From contig NZ_BDAV01000001.1 in NCBI RefSeq assembly GCF_001612635.1, positions 62,001 to 126,000 of the forward strand: 64,000 nt of DNA, written 5' to 3'. The position numbers and the translations under genes were made by a program. This DNA is from Nocardia africana NBRC 100379 (GTDB lineage Bacteria; Actinomycetota; Actinomycetes; Mycobacteriales; Mycobacteriaceae). Numbering within the stretch: the stretch's first letter is position 1; each line of letters opens with the position of its first letter. The notes under the pieces are model-generated. The model made no database searches, was not told the origin of the DNA, and saw only the letters and a program-made list of their open reading frames with translations. Shown one piece after another: positions 1-8,865 of this stretch.

Positions 1-785
1 CGCTGCAGGTGCGTTTCGATCCGGACCGGCTGGCCGTGCCGAAACTGTTGCGACTGCTGCGCGAGGCCGAATCCGCGCTGCCCCCGGCGGCGGAACTGGT
101 GGTGCCGAGCCGGACGGTGCACCTCCCGCTGTCGTGGGACGATCCGGCCACGCGCGAGGCCATCACCCGCTATATGCACGGCGTGCGGGCCGATGCGCCG
201 TGGTGCCCGTGGAATATCGAGTTCATTCGCCGGATGAACGGATTGTCCACGGTGGCAGATGTTTTCGATACCGTCTTCGCCGCCGAGTACCTCGTGCTCG
301 GCCTCGGTGACGTGTACCTCGGCGCACCGGTCGCGACCCCGACCGATCCGCGCCATCGTCTGGTCACCACCAAATACAATCCGGCCCGCACCTGGACGCC
401 GGAGAACGCGGTCGGCATCGGTGGCGCCTATCTGTGCATCTACGGCATGGAGGGCCCCGGCGGATATCAATTCGTCGGCCGTACCACGCAGGTGTGGAAC
501 CACAGCTCGACCGGCGATGCCGAGGATCCCTGGCTGCTGCGATATTTCGACCGCATCCGCTGGTATCCGGTCTCCGCGGAGGAACTACTGGACCTGCGGG
601 CCGACGTCGCCCGGGGTCGTGGCGCACTGCGGGCGGAGGAGGGCGAATTCCGCCTCGCCGAATATCGCGACTTCCTGTCCGCCAACGCCGAATCCATCGC
701 CGACTTCCGCGCCGTGCAGGCGGAAGCGTTTGCCGCCGAGCGTGATTCGTGGCAGGCAGCGGGCGAGTTGCACGAACGAGGGTGA
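1..785 (+). CDS. Urea carboxylase, C-terminal part (5' end outside window)
   Basis: This is the C-terminal part of a biotin-dependent urea carboxylase, which makes allophanate from urea, bicarbonate and ATP. The reading frame is already open at base 3 and the true start lies upstream. The visible 260 residues carry the carboxyltransferase core: [17 protein letters not shown], then [18 protein letters not shown], then [16 protein letters not shown]. The protein stops right after a helical segment ([13 protein letters not shown]). In characterised urea carboxylases a biotinyl domain with an MKM motif follows this helix, and none is present here. The biotin domain may sit in the unseen upstream part or in another protein. 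The allophanate hydrolase gene begins 10 bases downstream, so the two form the urea amidolyase pair. Confidence 0.85.
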   Translation, partial: LQVRFDPDRLAVPKLLRLLREAESALPPAAELVVPSRTVHLPLSWDDPATREAITRYMHGVRADAPWCPWNIEFIRRMNGLSTVADVFDTVFAAEYLVLGLGDVYLGAPVATPTDPRHRLVTTKYNPARTWTPENAVGIGGAYLCIYGMEGPGGYQFVGRTTQVWNHSSTGDAEDPWLLRYFDRIRWYPVSAEELLDLRADVARGRGALRAEEGEFRLAEYRDFLSANAESIADFRAVQAEAFAAERDSWQAAGELHERG

Positions 786-795
786 GGAGTCCGAT

Positions 796-2388
796 ATGAG
801 CATCTGGATTCACCGATCCGAAGACCCGGGTCCGCAGGGCACCGGCCCGCTGGCGGGTCTGCGGGTGGCCGTCAAGGACAACGTCGACGTCGCCGGCCTG
901 CCGACGACCGCCGGCTGTCCGGACTACTCCTATCTGCCCGACCGCGATGCGCCCGCGGTCGCGGCCCTGCGCGCCGCGGGTGCGGTCGTGGCCGGCAAGA
1001 CCAATATGGATCAGTTCGCGACCGGCCTGGTCGGCACCCGCTCGCCCTACGGACCCGTCCCCGACTCGCGGCGTCCCGCATTCATCTCGGGCGGTTCGAG
1101 TTCCGGTTCGGCGGTGGCCGTCGCGACCGGTGCGGCCCATATCGCCATCGGCACCGATACCGCGGGGTCGGGGCGTGTTCCGGCGGCGCTGCAGGGCATC
1201 GTCGGTATCAAACCGACCGTGGGCGTCGTCTCCACCGAGGGGGTCGTCCCGGCCTGCCGTTCCTACGATTGCGTGACGATCTTCGCCGCCGACCCGGCAC
1301 GGGCCGATCAGGCGATGGCGGTGATGGCCGCCGGTGCGCCCGGACGCGCCTGGCCCGCCGATACCAGACTGGCGGCGCCGCCGCGCCCGACCGTCGCGAT
1401 CTTCGCCGAGCTGCCGGACCTGGACCCGGTGTGGCGGGCGGCCTTCGACCGGACCGTCACCGCGCTCCGGCAGCGCGGCGCGACCATCGTGGAGATCGAC
1501 CCGGCACCGTTCCTGGCCGCGGCCCGGCTGCTCTACGACGGGGCGTTGGTCGCCGAAAGATACGCCGCGGTAGGCGAATTCATCGACGCACGACCCGATG
1601 CCGTGGACCCCACCGTCGCGAGCATCATCCGGGCCGCCCGCGACATTCCGGCGCATCGGCTCGTCACCGACCGCGCCGAACTCGAGCGGTTGCGCGCCCT
1701 CGCGATGGACAGCCTGAGCGGCGCCGACGCCCTGCTCGCGCCGACCACCCCGACGCATCCGACCATCGCACAGGTCGAGGCGGATCCGATCGGAATCAAC
1801 TCCCGCATGGGCACCTACACCAACTTCTGCAATCTGTTCGATCTGTGTGCCGTGGCCGTGCCCGCCGGGATGGCGGGCGAATCCCGTTTCGGTGTCACGG
1901 TTTTCGCGCGGCCGTTCGAGGATGCGGTGGCCTTGGACATCGCCGTCTCGATCACCGGCGATGCGGAGATCACGCGGCCGTGGCCACTGACGGTGGCGCC
2001 GGTGTGCGAGCTGATCGTGTTCGGGGCGCATCTGCGCGGCCAGCCGTTGGAACACCAGTTGCACGCACTCGGCGCGCGCTGGGCCGGACCGGTCCGCACG
2101 GCCGCGGCCTATCGCCTCGCCGCCCTGGACACCACACCACCGAAACCCGCGGTGACCCGCTGCGAGGGCGGTGTGTCCGTGGCGGGTGAGCGCTGGTTGC
2201 TCTCCCCCGCCGCCCTCGGCCGCTTCCTCGCCGGACTACCGGCGCCGATGCAACTGGGCGCCGTCGAACTCGACGACGGCACCTGGCACACCGCATTCGG
2301 ATGTGATGGGAGCGCCGCCGCCGAAGGCAAGGACATCAGCGAATACGGCGACTGGCGCGCGGCCCTCGCGGCCGGGGCCGTGGGCTGA
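796..2388 (+). CDS. atzF: Allophanate hydrolase
   Basis: Hydrolyses allophanate, the product of urea carboxylase, to ammonia and CO2 in the cytoplasm. The 530-residue protein opens with an amidase-signature domain. The Ser-cisSer-Lys triad is visible as K27 (in AVKDNVDVAG), S101 in GGSSSGS and S125 in GTDTAGSGR. After about residue 400 comes the smaller C-terminal domain typical of AtzF, ending with GTWHTAFGCDG and DISEYGDW. The start at 796 is set by GAGGAG at 784-789 and by the stop of the upstream gene at 783-785. The family is usually near 600 residues. The missing 40-60 residues are at the N-terminus, ahead of the IWIH segment, so the catalytic core is complete. Confidence 0.92.
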   Translation: MSIWIHRSEDPGPQGTGPLAGLRVAVKDNVDVAGLPTTAGCPDYSYLPDRDAPAVAALRAAGAVVAGKTNMDQFATGLVGTRSPYGPVPDSRRPAFISGGSSSGSAVAVATGAAHIAIGTDTAGSGRVPAALQGIVGIKPTVGVVSTEGVVPACRSYDCVTIFAADPARADQAMAVMAAGAPGRAWPADTRLAAPPRPTVAIFAELPDLDPVWRAAFDRTVTALRQRGATIVEIDPAPFLAAARLLYDGALVAERYAAVGEFIDARPDAVDPTVASIIRAARDIPAHRLVTDRAELERLRALAMDSLSGADALLAPTTPTHPTIAQVEADPIGINSRMGTYTNFCNLFDLCAVAVPAGMAGESRFGVTVFARPFEDAVALDIAVSITGDAEITRPWPLTVAPVCELIVFGAHLRGQPLEHQLHALGARWAGPVRTAAAYRLAALDTTPPKPAVTRCEGGVSVAGERWLLSPAALGRFLAGLPAPMQLGAVELDDGTWHTAFGCDGSAAAEGKDISEYGDWRAALAAGAVG

Positions 2389-2400
2389 TCGGCGACCGTC

Positions 2401-3270
2401 TCAATCCAGCGCCGTGGCGACCGGGCGCTCCGGATCCGACGACCACTGCGACCACGAACCCGGGTACAGCGCGGCCGACACTCCCACGACCGACAGCGCC
2501 GCGATCTGGTGCGCGGCGGTCACCCCGGAACCGCAGTAGACCGCCACCGGACCGGACACGAGGTCGGAGAAGCGCGCCCGCAACTGGTCCGGAGACTTGA
2601 AAGTGCCCTCGGGCGTGAGGTTTTCCGCGGTCGGCAGGCTCACCGCGCCGGGAATGTGGCCGGCGCGGGGGTCGATCGGCTCGACCTGCCCGCGATAGCG
2701 TTCCCCGGCCCGCGCGTCCAGCAGCGCGCCCCGCCAGCCCGCGACCTCGTCGGCTTCCACCACCGGCATGTTGCCGGGCGTGAGCACCACGTCGCCGGGC
2801 GTCGGGTCGGGTTCGGCGCCGACGGCCAGATCGCCGCCGCCGCGCTCCCACGCCGGCAGGCCGCCGTCGAGAATGCGCACGTCGCGCAGGCCCGCCCAGC
2901 GCAGCAGCCACCACGCCCGCGCGGCGGCCATGCCGCCGGTGGCGTCGTAGACGACCGTCGGCTCCCCGGTGCGCAGCCCCCAGCTGCGGGCACATTTCTG
3001 CAGGTGAGTGAGCGTCGGCAACGGGTGGCGGCCGTGCGCCGGAGACGGCGGGGCGGCCAGCTCGGTCTCCAGATCGACGAAGATCGCGCCGGGAATGTGG
3101 CCGGCGAGATAGTGCTGGGGACCGTCGGGATCGCCCAGCGCCCATCGCACATCCAGCAGATGCATCCGGCTCTCGCTGTCCGCCAGCGATTTCCGGAGTT
3201 CCTCGGGAGAGATCAGTACCGCGGTCAAGCCCGGCTCCTCAGTCAACAGATGTACCCGTGACGCGAACAC
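2401..3270 (-). CDS. Thiosulfate/3-mercaptopyruvate sulfurtransferase (tandem rhodanese)
   Basis: A two-domain rhodanese of 289 residues that would move a sulfane sulfur from thiosulfate or 3-mercaptopyruvate to an acceptor such as cyanide or a thiol. The inactive N-terminal repeat has LLDVRW and HIPGAIFVDLE. The second repeat has LLDARAGERY and HIPGAVSLPT and carries the active-site loop YCGSGVTA with C246. The CGSGVTA loop is the kind seen in mercaptopyruvate-type enzymes. It is the last gene of a minus-strand run, with its GTG start 8 bases after the BenE-like transporter stop, so it is probably cotranscribed with that transporter and the Lrp regulator. It is a paralogue of the sulfurtransferase at 44608-45537. 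Confidence 0.88.
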   Translation of the reverse strand: MFASRVHLLTEEPGLTAVLISPEELRKSLADSESRMHLLDVRWALGDPDGPQHYLAGHIPGAIFVDLETELAAPPSPAHGRHPLPTLTHLQKCARSWGLRTGEPTVVYDATGGMAAARAWWLLRWAGLRDVRILDGGLPAWERGGGDLAVGAEPDPTPGDVVLTPGNMPVVEADEVAGWRGALLDARAGERYRGQVEPIDPRAGHIPGAVSLPTAENLTPEGTFKSPDQLRARFSDLVSGPVAVYCGSGVTAAHQIAALSVVGVSAALYPGSWSQWSSDPERPVATALD

Positions 3271-3278
3271 GTGTCAGC

Positions 3279-4544
3279 CTACGACACGGGCGCGTCCCGG
3301 CGGGTCAGCATCCATCGCACGACCAGGCCCGCGACCACCGCCCAGAACGCGGCGCCGATGCCGAACACCGCTATCCCGGAGGCCGAGACCAGGAAGGTCA
3401 CCGTGGCCGCGACGCGGTGTTCGGCCACCCCGAGCGCCGCGGTGAGGGCGGCGGCGAAGGTGGCGACGAGGGCAAGTCCGGCAACGGTTTCCAGCACACC
3501 GGCGGGCGCGGCGGCGGCGAGGGCGACCAGCGCCGCGGCGGCCGGGGCCAGCACCAGGTAGGACGCCCCAGCGGCCATGGTGGCCACCCAGCGTCGCCGC
3601 GGATCGGGATGGGCCGACGGCGCGGCCGCCAACGCCGCGCTGATCGCGGCCAGATTGATCGCATGCCCGCCCGCCGGCGCGCCGACGATGGTCCCCAGTC
3701 CGGTGATCGTCATCGACGCCCGCCACGGCACCCGGTAGCCGAACGAGCTCATGACCGCCACGCCGGGGATGTTCTGCGCGGCCATCGTGACCACGTACAG
3801 CGGTATCGCGATCCCGATGATCGCCTGCCAACTCCAGTGCGGCACAGTGATTTCCAGCTTCGGCACCAGATCGGCGACCGGAATCGAACGATGCCGGGCG
3901 ACCATCGTGATCGCCGCGCCCGCCACCGCGGTGGCGAAGGCCCCGGGCACCGCCCACCGCTGCGCGTACCGCTGCAGCACCACCCACACCACCAGCACCG
4001 GCGCCACCACCACCGCACTCGAGGTGGTCAGGGCTCGCAGCGGCGCCAGGCACAACGGCAGCAGGACGCCGGCGAGCATGGCCTGCGCGATCTCGACCGG
4101 GATCGCGGTGACCAGCCGGCCCAGCCGGGACCAGCAACCGGTGAGAACGATCAATATCCCGGTGACCGCGAACGCCCCCACCGCCGCGGGCCAGCCGCCG
4201 GTTACCGCACCGGCGCCCGCCAGCAGCGCCGCACCGGGAGTCGACCAGGCGAGGGTGATCGGCATGCGGTAGCGCCGGCTCAGGATCCACATGCCCACCG
4301 CCTGGGTGACGCAGACGGCCAGCAGGCCCGAGGCGGCCTGCGCCGGCGTCGCGCCGACCGCGGTCAGTCCGGCCAGCACGACCGCGAACGAACTGGTGAA
4401 GCCGACCAGTGCCGCGATGATGCCCGCGCCGATCGCCTGTCCCGCACCCGCGGGGCCGGGCTCGCCCTCGACCGCCGCCGGGAGTTCCGTCTGCGCCTCG
4501 GTAACTGCGGGCGGGCGGGATGCGGAATCGGCGGTGGCAGTCAC
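3279..4544 (-). CDS. BenE-family transporter (benzoate/H+ symporter-like)
   Basis: A 421-residue polytopic membrane protein with about 12 hydrophobic segments, matching the BenE family of proton-coupled aromatic-acid importers. Family-like stretches are GFTSSFAVVLAGL near the N-terminus, TLAWSTPGAALLAGAGAVTGG, and the central VMSSFGYRVPWRASMTITGL followed by GAPAGGHAINLAAI. The GTG at 4544 is chosen because it begins a short polar N-terminus before the first membrane segment and clears the upstream regulator gene, which ends at 4577. No aromatic catabolic genes lie nearby, so benzoate itself is only one possible substrate. Its neighbours are an Lrp regulator and a rhodanese. Confidence 0.8.
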   Translation of the reverse strand: MTATADSASRPPAVTEAQTELPAAVEGEPGPAGAGQAIGAGIIAALVGFTSSFAVVLAGLTAVGATPAQAASGLLAVCVTQAVGMWILSRRYRMPITLAWSTPGAALLAGAGAVTGGWPAAVGAFAVTGILIVLTGCWSRLGRLVTAIPVEIAQAMLAGVLLPLCLAPLRALTTSSAVVVAPVLVVWVVLQRYAQRWAVPGAFATAVAGAAITMVARHRSIPVADLVPKLEITVPHWSWQAIIGIAIPLYVVTMAAQNIPGVAVMSSFGYRVPWRASMTITGLGTIVGAPAGGHAINLAAISAALAAAPSAHPDPRRRWVATMAAGASYLVLAPAAAALVALAAAAPAGVLETVAGLALVATFAAALTAALGVAEHRVAATVTFLVSASGIAVFGIGAAFWAVVAGLVVRWMLTRRDAPVS

Positions 4545-4576
4545 CGGGCTATCTTCGCGGGCGGCCGGCCCTGCCG

Positions 4577-5164
4577 TCAGCGGCCAGTGCGCCGGAACTG
4601 GACCGAATTCTCCCCGGGATCGGATCTCCCCGCGTCGTTTCGCCCGGCGTCCTGTCGCGATCCTGCCGGCTCGTCGGCTCCGGCGAGGCGCTGCAGCAGC
4701 GGCGCGGTGCGCGGTCCGACCAACTGCTGCATCACCAGCGCCATATTGGTGCGCTGCACGCCCGCGATCTTCAAAATCGCGCCGGTGATGCGATACAGAT
4801 CGTCGGCGTCGCGGGCGACCACGCGAACGGTCAGATCCGTCTGTCCGGTCGTGCCGCACACCTCGGTCACCTCGGGTATCTCGGCGAGTTCGGCCACCAC
4901 GTCGGCGAGCCGATGCTGATCGACCACGACCGCGACGAAGGCCGCCAGCCGGTAGCCGAGGGCGCGGGGGTCCACCCGCCGCTCGAATCCGGCCAGCACA
5001 CCGGCCGCCTCCCACCGGGCCAGCCGCGCCTGCACGGTGTTGCGGGACAGCCCCAGCCGCGTGGCCAGTTCCACCCCGGTGGCACGAGGGTTGGCGACCA
5101 GTTCCAGCAGCAGCCGGGCGTCGGTGGCGTCGATAGTCGCCGGAGCGGGTTCGGCACTGGGCAT
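4577..5164 (-). CDS. Lrp/AsnC-family regulator, probable BkdR type
   Basis: A 195-residue Lrp/AsnC regulator. Residues 10-60 form the winged helix (TDARLLLELVANPRATGVEL, then GLSRNTVQARLARWE). Residues 70-150 form the RAM ligand-binding fold, with TEVCGTTGQTDLTVRVVARD. A polar tail of about 30 residues follows, which most Lrp proteins lack. The gene is divergent from bkdABC across a 180-base intergenic region, the same layout as bkdR in pseudomonads, where an Lrp protein senses branched-chain amino acids and switches on the dehydrogenase. It is also the first gene of a minus-strand run with the BenE-like transporter and rhodanese. Start chosen at the ATG directly before the helix-turn-helix; the frame stays open upstream. 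Confidence 0.85.
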   Translation of the reverse strand: MPSAEPAPATIDATDARLLLELVANPRATGVELATRLGLSRNTVQARLARWEAAGVLAGFERRVDPRALGYRLAAFVAVVVDQHRLADVVAELAEIPEVTEVCGTTGQTDLTVRVVARDADDLYRITGAILKIAGVQRTNMALVMQQLVGPRTAPLLQRLAGADEPAGSRQDAGRNDAGRSDPGENSVQFRRTGR

Positions 5165-5332
5165 GTAACGCAGTATGACAGTCCGGGACCCCTTCTGATC
5201 GAGCATTCTGCGCAGTTCGCGTGTCGCCACTTGCGCATCACGCTCAATCGTGGATGCTGTGAAGTACAGCACACAGCTGGCGAAGAGCAGTGCCGGATCG
5301 CGAGGGACGGAGACCCCGTCGTACGCGGCGAC

Positions 5333-5340
5333 AAGGAGGT
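5333..5340 (+). promoter_or_regulatory. Strong Shine-Dalgarno site that favours a GTG start for bkdA
   Basis: AAGGAGGT is a near-perfect anti-16S match. It lies 1 base before the ATG at 5342 but 7 bases before the in-frame GTG at 5348. The spacing favours GTG as the true start. Confidence 0.6.
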
Positions 5341-5347
5341 GATGGCT

Positions 5348-6478
5348 GTGCACCACACCACGACGCACCACACCACAACCGGGAACGACACCGGGACGAA
5401 CCCCTATCCCGTACAACTGGTCCAGCCCGACGGGCGCCGTGTCCTCGACCGCGAGCACGCGGCCGTGGTCGCGGATGTCGGTCCGGCCGAACTTCGCGAA
5501 CTCTACGAAGACCTGGTCGTCACCCGCCGCATCGACGTCGAGGCCACCGCACTACAGCGGCAGGGCCACCTGGGTCTGTGGGCCCCGCTGCTGGGGCAGG
5601 AGGCATCGCAGATCGGCTCGGCCCGCGCGCTGCACGAGGACGACTACGTCTTCTGCAGCTACCGCGAGGCGGGTGTCGCCTACTGCCGCGGTGTGGATCC
5701 CACTCTCATCACCCGGCTGTGGCGGGGCGTGTCGCATTCGTGCTGGGATCCGGACGAGATCAACATGACCAATCCGAACATCGTCGTCGGCTCTCAGGGC
5801 CTGCACGCCACCGGTTACGCCTACGCCGCGCATCTGGAAGGCGCGGAGATCGCGGTGCTGACCTACTTCGGCGACGGGGCCAGCAGTCAGGGCGATATCG
5901 CCGAGGCGCTCGGCTTCGCCGCCTCCTGGAGCGCGCCGGTGGTCTTCTTCTGCCAGAACAACCACTGGGCGATCAGCGAGCCGGTGCAGCTGCAGAGCCA
6001 GACTCCCATCGTCCGGCGCGCCTACGGATACGGCATTCCGGGCGTGCAGGTCGACGGCAACGACGTGCTCGCCGTGCTGGCGGTGACCCGCCAGGCCGTC
6101 GCCCGCGCCCGCGCCGGTGGCGGGCCGTCGTTCATCGAGGCGATCACCTATCGGATGGGCCCGCACACCACCGCCGACGATCCCACCCGCTACCGATCCG
6201 CCGCGGAAACCGAACTGTGGCGCCGCCGCGACCCGATCGACCGCATGCGACGGCTGCTCGAACGAGAAGGCCTGTGGGACAGCGACTTCGAACGGCAGGT
6301 CACCGAACGTGCCGACGCGGTCGCCGCGGCGGTCCGCACCGCGACCATCGACATGCCCGATCCGGATCCGATGCAGCTGTTCGAGCACGTCTACACCACC
6401 CCGCATCCCCTGATCGCCGCCGAACGCGACGAGTACGCCGGATACCTGGCGGGTTTCGAGGAAGGAGTACGGGCATGA
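5348..6478 (+). CDS. bkdA: Branched-chain 2-oxoacid dehydrogenase E1 alpha subunit
   Basis: Thiamine-diphosphate-dependent E1 alpha subunit, which decarboxylates branched-chain 2-oxo acids together with BkdB and passes the acyl group to BkdC. The TPP/Mg-binding region reads TYFGDGASSQGDIAEALGFA followed by FCQNNHWAIS, and the C-terminal part has YRMGPHTTADDPTRYR, typical of E1 alpha. About 376 residues, normal for the family. The first 15 residues are an unusual His/Thr-rich stretch (HHTTTHHTTTG). Its stop overlaps the bkdB start (ATGA at 6475-6478), so the two are translationally coupled. M. tuberculosis has the same gene order (Rv2497c-Rv2495c). An acetoin or pyruvate dehydrogenase role is less likely but cannot be excluded by sequence alone. 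Confidence 0.88.
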   Translation: MHHTTTHHTTTGNDTGTNPYPVQLVQPDGRRVLDREHAAVVADVGPAELRELYEDLVVTRRIDVEATALQRQGHLGLWAPLLGQEASQIGSARALHEDDYVFCSYREAGVAYCRGVDPTLITRLWRGVSHSCWDPDEINMTNPNIVVGSQGLHATGYAYAAHLEGAEIAVLTYFGDGASSQGDIAEALGFAASWSAPVVFFCQNNHWAISEPVQLQSQTPIVRRAYGYGIPGVQVDGNDVLAVLAVTRQAVARARAGGGPSFIEAITYRMGPHTTADDPTRYRSAAETELWRRRDPIDRMRRLLEREGLWDSDFERQVTERADAVAAAVRTATIDMPDPDPMQLFEHVYTTPHPLIAAERDEYAGYLAGFEEGVRA

Positions 6479-7455
6479 TCACCACCTTCGCGAACGCGCT
6501 GAACACGGGGATGCGCCGGGCCTTGGAGGACGATCCGAAAGTCGTGCTGATGGGTGAGGACATCGGGCGGCTCGGCGGTGTCTTCCGGGTGACGGACACG
6601 CTGCAGAAGGACTTCGGCAACAATCGCGTCATCGATACGCCGCTGGCCGAATCCGGCATCATCGGAACGGCTTTCGGCATGGCACTGCGCGGTTTCCGGC
6701 CGGTGTGCGAGATCCAGTTCGACGGATTCGTCTACCCGGCCTTCGACCAGATCGTTTCCCAGGTCGCCAAGATTCACTACCGCACCCAGGGAAAGGTCCG
6801 CGCCCCGATCACCATCCGGATTCCCTTCGGCGGCGGAATCGGTTCGGTCGAACATCATTCGGAGTCGCCGGAGGCGTATTTCGCGCATACCGCCGGATTG
6901 CGGGTGGTGTCGCCGAGTACGCCCGAGGACGCGTATCGGCTGTTGCGCCAATCGATCGCGTGCGACGACCCGGTCGTCTTCTTCGAGCCGAAGCGGCGCT
7001 ACTGGGACAAGGCCGATCTGGATTTCGCCGCGCTGGACGCGGATCCGCTCCCGCTGGAGCGGGCACGCATCCGCCGATCGGGCCACGACGCCACGATCGT
7101 CGCCTACGGCGGGATGGTCGCCACCGCGCTGACCGCGGCAGAAATCGCGGCCGGAGAGGGGCATTCGCTCGAGGTGATCGATCTGCGCAGCCTGTCGCCG
7201 ATCGATTTCGACACCATCGAGGAATCGGTGCGCCGCACCGGCCGGCTGATCGTCACGCACGAGGCGCCGGTCTTCGCGGGGCTCGGCGCCGAGATCGCCG
7301 CCCGCATCGCCGAACGGTGTTTCTACTATCTCGAGGCGCCGGTCCTGCGCGTCGGTGGCTTCGACATCCCGTATCCCCCGGCTAAGCTCGAACGGCACCA
7401 CATGCCAGACCCCGATCGCATTCTCGACGCGGTCGATCGAACGTTCGCCGCTTGA
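6475..7455 (+). CDS. bkdB: Branched-chain 2-oxoacid dehydrogenase E1 beta subunit
   Basis: Beta subunit of the E1 component, 326 residues. It completes the TPP site and the E2-binding face of the alpha2-beta2 tetramer. Family sequences include VLMGEDIGRLGGVFRVTDTL, TPLAESGIIGTAFGMAL, EIQFDGFVYPAFDQIVSQVA and the C-terminal RVGGFDIPYPPAKLERH. The ATG overlaps the bkdA stop by four bases and bkdC follows 24 bases after the stop, so this is a tight three-gene operon. No E3 (dihydrolipoyl dehydrogenase) gene follows; the complex probably uses a lipoamide dehydrogenase encoded elsewhere, as in mycobacteria. Confidence 0.92.
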   Translation: MITTFANALNTGMRRALEDDPKVVLMGEDIGRLGGVFRVTDTLQKDFGNNRVIDTPLAESGIIGTAFGMALRGFRPVCEIQFDGFVYPAFDQIVSQVAKIHYRTQGKVRAPITIRIPFGGGIGSVEHHSESPEAYFAHTAGLRVVSPSTPEDAYRLLRQSIACDDPVVFFEPKRRYWDKADLDFAALDADPLPLERARIRRSGHDATIVAYGGMVATALTAAEIAAGEGHSLEVIDLRSLSPIDFDTIEESVRRTGRLIVTHEAPVFAGLGAEIAARIAERCFYYLEAPVLRVGGFDIPYPPAKLERHHMPDPDRILDAVDRTFAA

Positions 7456-7479
7456 TACCAGTTCGGACAGAGGTGCCCG

Positions 7480-8865
7480 TTGGAAGACGCTGCTGTGGAC
7501 GACAACAATCACATACTCGAGTTCCGGCTGCCCGATCTCGGGGAAGGCTTGACCGAGGCCGAACTGATCTCCTGGTCGGTGGCCGTCGGCGATACCGTCG
7601 AACTCAACCAGACCATCGCCGAGGTGGAGACCGCCAAGGCGCAGGTCGAGCTACCGTGTCCGTTCGCCGGGCAGGTCGCCGAGCTGCTGGCCCGGCCCGG
7701 GGAGACGGTGGCGGTCGGCGCACCGCTGATCAGAGTGCGTACCGATGCGGCCGGTGACGCTGCCGCATCGGCCCCCGAAGGCCGCACGTCGGTGCTGGTC
7801 GGTTACGGCCCCGGCGCCGAGGCCCCCACCCGGCGTCGCTCCGTGTCGAAAAACGGTGCGGCGAAGCCACATTCGGCCACATCGGCGCGCGACGAGGAGA
7901 TCCCGCCGGAGTTCCCGGGCCGCCCGCCCGCCACTCCCGCCGCCCGCCAGCTGGCTCGCGAACTCGGTATCAACATCGCGTTCGTGGCCGGCTCCGGTCC
8001 GGGCGGAGCGGTGACGGTCGAGGACGTGCGCCACGCGGTGCCGGTATCGCCGCCGCCGCGCCGGGTGCGGACCGAGGAGGAAGCCGCCGACGGGCCACGC
8101 CCGGCCGCGCCACCGGTGCCCACCATGCGGCCCGACGGCGGCGTCATCCGGCCGACGCCGAGCGAACGCGAGACCCGCACCCCGGTCAGCGGCGTCCGCA
8201 AGCGCATCGCCGCGGCCATGACCACCAGCGCCCGCACCATTCCGCAGGCCAGCGCGTTCGTGACCACCGATTTCACCGCCTCGATGGAACTGCTCGACCA
8301 TCTGCGCAGCACCGACTCCTTCACCGGCCTGTCGCTCACTCCCCTGGCGCTGGTGGCGAAGGCGACGCTGGCGGCGATCGCCGAATTCCCGGGGATCAAC
8401 TCCTGGTGGGACGCCGAAGCCAATCAGATCGTCACCAAGCATTACGTCAATCTCGGCATCGCCGTGGCCACCGAACGCGGGCTGCTCGTCCCCAACATCA
8501 AGGAGGCGCAGTCGCTGAGCCTGCGCGAACTGTGCCGGGAGATCGGCTGGCTCGCCGATGTGGCACGGGCCGGCTCGGCGACCCCGGCCGATCTGCGCGG
8601 CGGCACCTTCACCATCAGCAATGTGGGTGTCTTCGGTGTGGATACCGGTGTGCCGCTGGTCAATCCGGGTGAGGGCGCGATTCTGTGCCTGGGTTCGATC
8701 CGGAAACGCCCGTGGGTGTACCGCGACGAACCGGCGATCCGGTGGATCACCACGCTCGGTGTGAGCTTCGATCACCGCATGATCGACGGGGAGCTCGGCG
8801 CGCGGTTCCTGTCGACGGTGGCCTCACTGCTCGAGGATCCGCTGACCCTGCTGGGCCGGGTCTAG
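7480..8865 (+). CDS. bkdC: Dihydrolipoamide acyltransferase (E2)
   Basis: The E2 core of the complex moves the acyl group from E1-bound TPP through its lipoyl arm to CoA. The 461-residue protein has one lipoyl domain (residues 10-90, with K53 in VETAKAQVE as the expected lipoylation site), a Pro/Ala-rich linker, a peripheral-subunit-binding domain near residues 148-180 (ATPAARQLARELGI, GSGPGGAVTVEDV) and the catalytic domain. The catalytic motif SFDHRMIDG gives H432 and D436. A TTG at 7480 is used here; a GTG at 7495 is an alternative. Its stop shares a CTAG tetranucleotide with the stop of the convergent thioesterase gene. Confidence 0.9.
   Translation: MEDAAVDDNNHILEFRLPDLGEGLTEAELISWSVAVGDTVELNQTIAEVETAKAQVELPCPFAGQVAELLARPGETVAVGAPLIRVRTDAAGDAAASAPEGRTSVLVGYGPGAEAPTRRRSVSKNGAAKPHSATSARDEEIPPEFPGRPPATPAARQLARELGINIAFVAGSGPGGAVTVEDVRHAVPVSPPPRRVRTEEEAADGPRPAAPPVPTMRPDGGVIRPTPSERETRTPVSGVRKRIAAAMTTSARTIPQASAFVTTDFTASMELLDHLRSTDSFTGLSLTPLALVAKATLAAIAEFPGINSWWDAEANQIVTKHYVNLGIAVATERGLLVPNIKEAQSLSLRELCREIGWLADVARAGSATPADLRGGTFTISNVGVFGVDTGVPLVNPGEGAILCLGSIRKRPWVYRDEPAIRWITTLGVSFDHRMIDGELGARFLSTVASLLEDPLTLLGRV

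Noticed and set aside
364..2064. Long minus-strand open frame opposite the allophanate hydrolase gene
   Set aside because: Arg/His/Gly-rich translation without family features; the plus strand encodes clear amidase motifs in the same bases.
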